Positions 63,877 through 64,000 of a stretch of 64,000 nt of DNA are shown here, in pieces. The translations under genes were made by a program, and so were the position numbers. The stretch lies in assembly GCA_037074705.1 (NCBI GenBank), contig CM073590.1, forward strand, positions 116,613,600-116,677,599, written 5' to 3'. Origin of the DNA: Zhengitettix transpicula (Eukaryota > Arthropoda > Insecta > Orthoptera > Tetrigidae). Within the stretch, counting starts at the first letter, position 1. Each line of letters begins with the position of its first letter. The notes below the pieces were generated by a model, which did no database searches, had not been told where the DNA came from, and saw only the letters and a program-made list of their open reading frames with translations.

Positions 63877-64000
63877 GACAGGCAATATATAAGGTAATCC
63901 ACATAGTGGCCACTCCCCTCTTATAGCATAGGAAAGGGACTGAAGGGGGGATGGAGCAAAGTAATCAAGGGTTAACTAGGGCCCCCTGTCTGCAGTTTTA
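63877..64000 (+). mobile_element. R1 SINE-like repeat, copy F (cut by window edge)
   Basis: ACAGGCAATATATAAGGTAA with TCCACATAGTGGCCACTCCC, ATAGCATAGGAAAGG and CAAGGGTTAACTAGGGCCCC. It continues past the right edge. Confidence 0.7.

Overview
This window is AT-rich animal nuclear DNA and almost certainly comes from an insect. The evidence is spliced GT-AG genes with insect-type proteins, kilobase-scale introns, and a dense load of Harbinger, mariner, non-LTR and Gypsy relics, SINE-like repeats and fold-back elements. A hemimetabolous insect such as a cockroach or termite is my inference from repeat style and intron size. No marker in the window proves it.

Three protein-coding loci are well supported. 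(1) 1456..2236, minus strand: one large coding exon of a phosphoglucomutase (PGM1-like). It covers the first ~260 residues including the active-site serine loop, and the gene runs off the left edge. (2) 21523..27915, plus strand: a complete six-coding-exon enolase of 433 aa with all signature motifs. (3) 33919..63040, minus strand: a complete five-coding-exon SLC2/MFS sugar transporter of 544 aa (Tret1-like) spread over 29 kb, with two introns of about 12.5 kb. Enolase and the transporter are convergent.

Layout. 1-9.9 kb: PGM exon, two copies of a ~0.5 kb SINE-like repeat (called R1), three copies of a fold-back repeat (R2), one tRNA-derived SINE, and an unexplained GC-richer block. 9.9-12.6 kb: a nested palindrome of Harbinger-type elements with transposase remnants. 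12.6-21.5 kb: LINE remnants, a frameshifted coding-like stretch, an AT microsatellite and a patchwork duplication, otherwise unique AT-rich DNA. 21.5-28.3 kb: enolase. 28.3-33.7 kb: tRNA-derived SINE, LINE relic and Gypsy-type integrase relic. 33.8-63.3 kb: the transporter. Its introns hold a LINE with a nested R1, two mariner-like elements (one with a foreign G-poor insert), a MITE 69 bp from a splice acceptor, a LINE split by a Harbinger element with a perfect TAA duplication, further R1 and R2 copies, and a 0.17 kb segmental duplication.

The three genes belong to linked sugar metabolism: disaccharide/hexose transport, glucose-1-P/glucose-6-P interconversion, and late glycolysis. Nothing in the sequence shows co-regulation. 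The transporter carries an N-terminal ERTPLL acidic dileucine signal and a divergent TM7 sugar-site motif, which suggests an endolysosomal and perhaps atypical transporter. I found no convincing wholly new biological system. The best leads are that transporter, the divergent PGM, the Harbinger palindrome and the G-poor insert inside a mariner copy.
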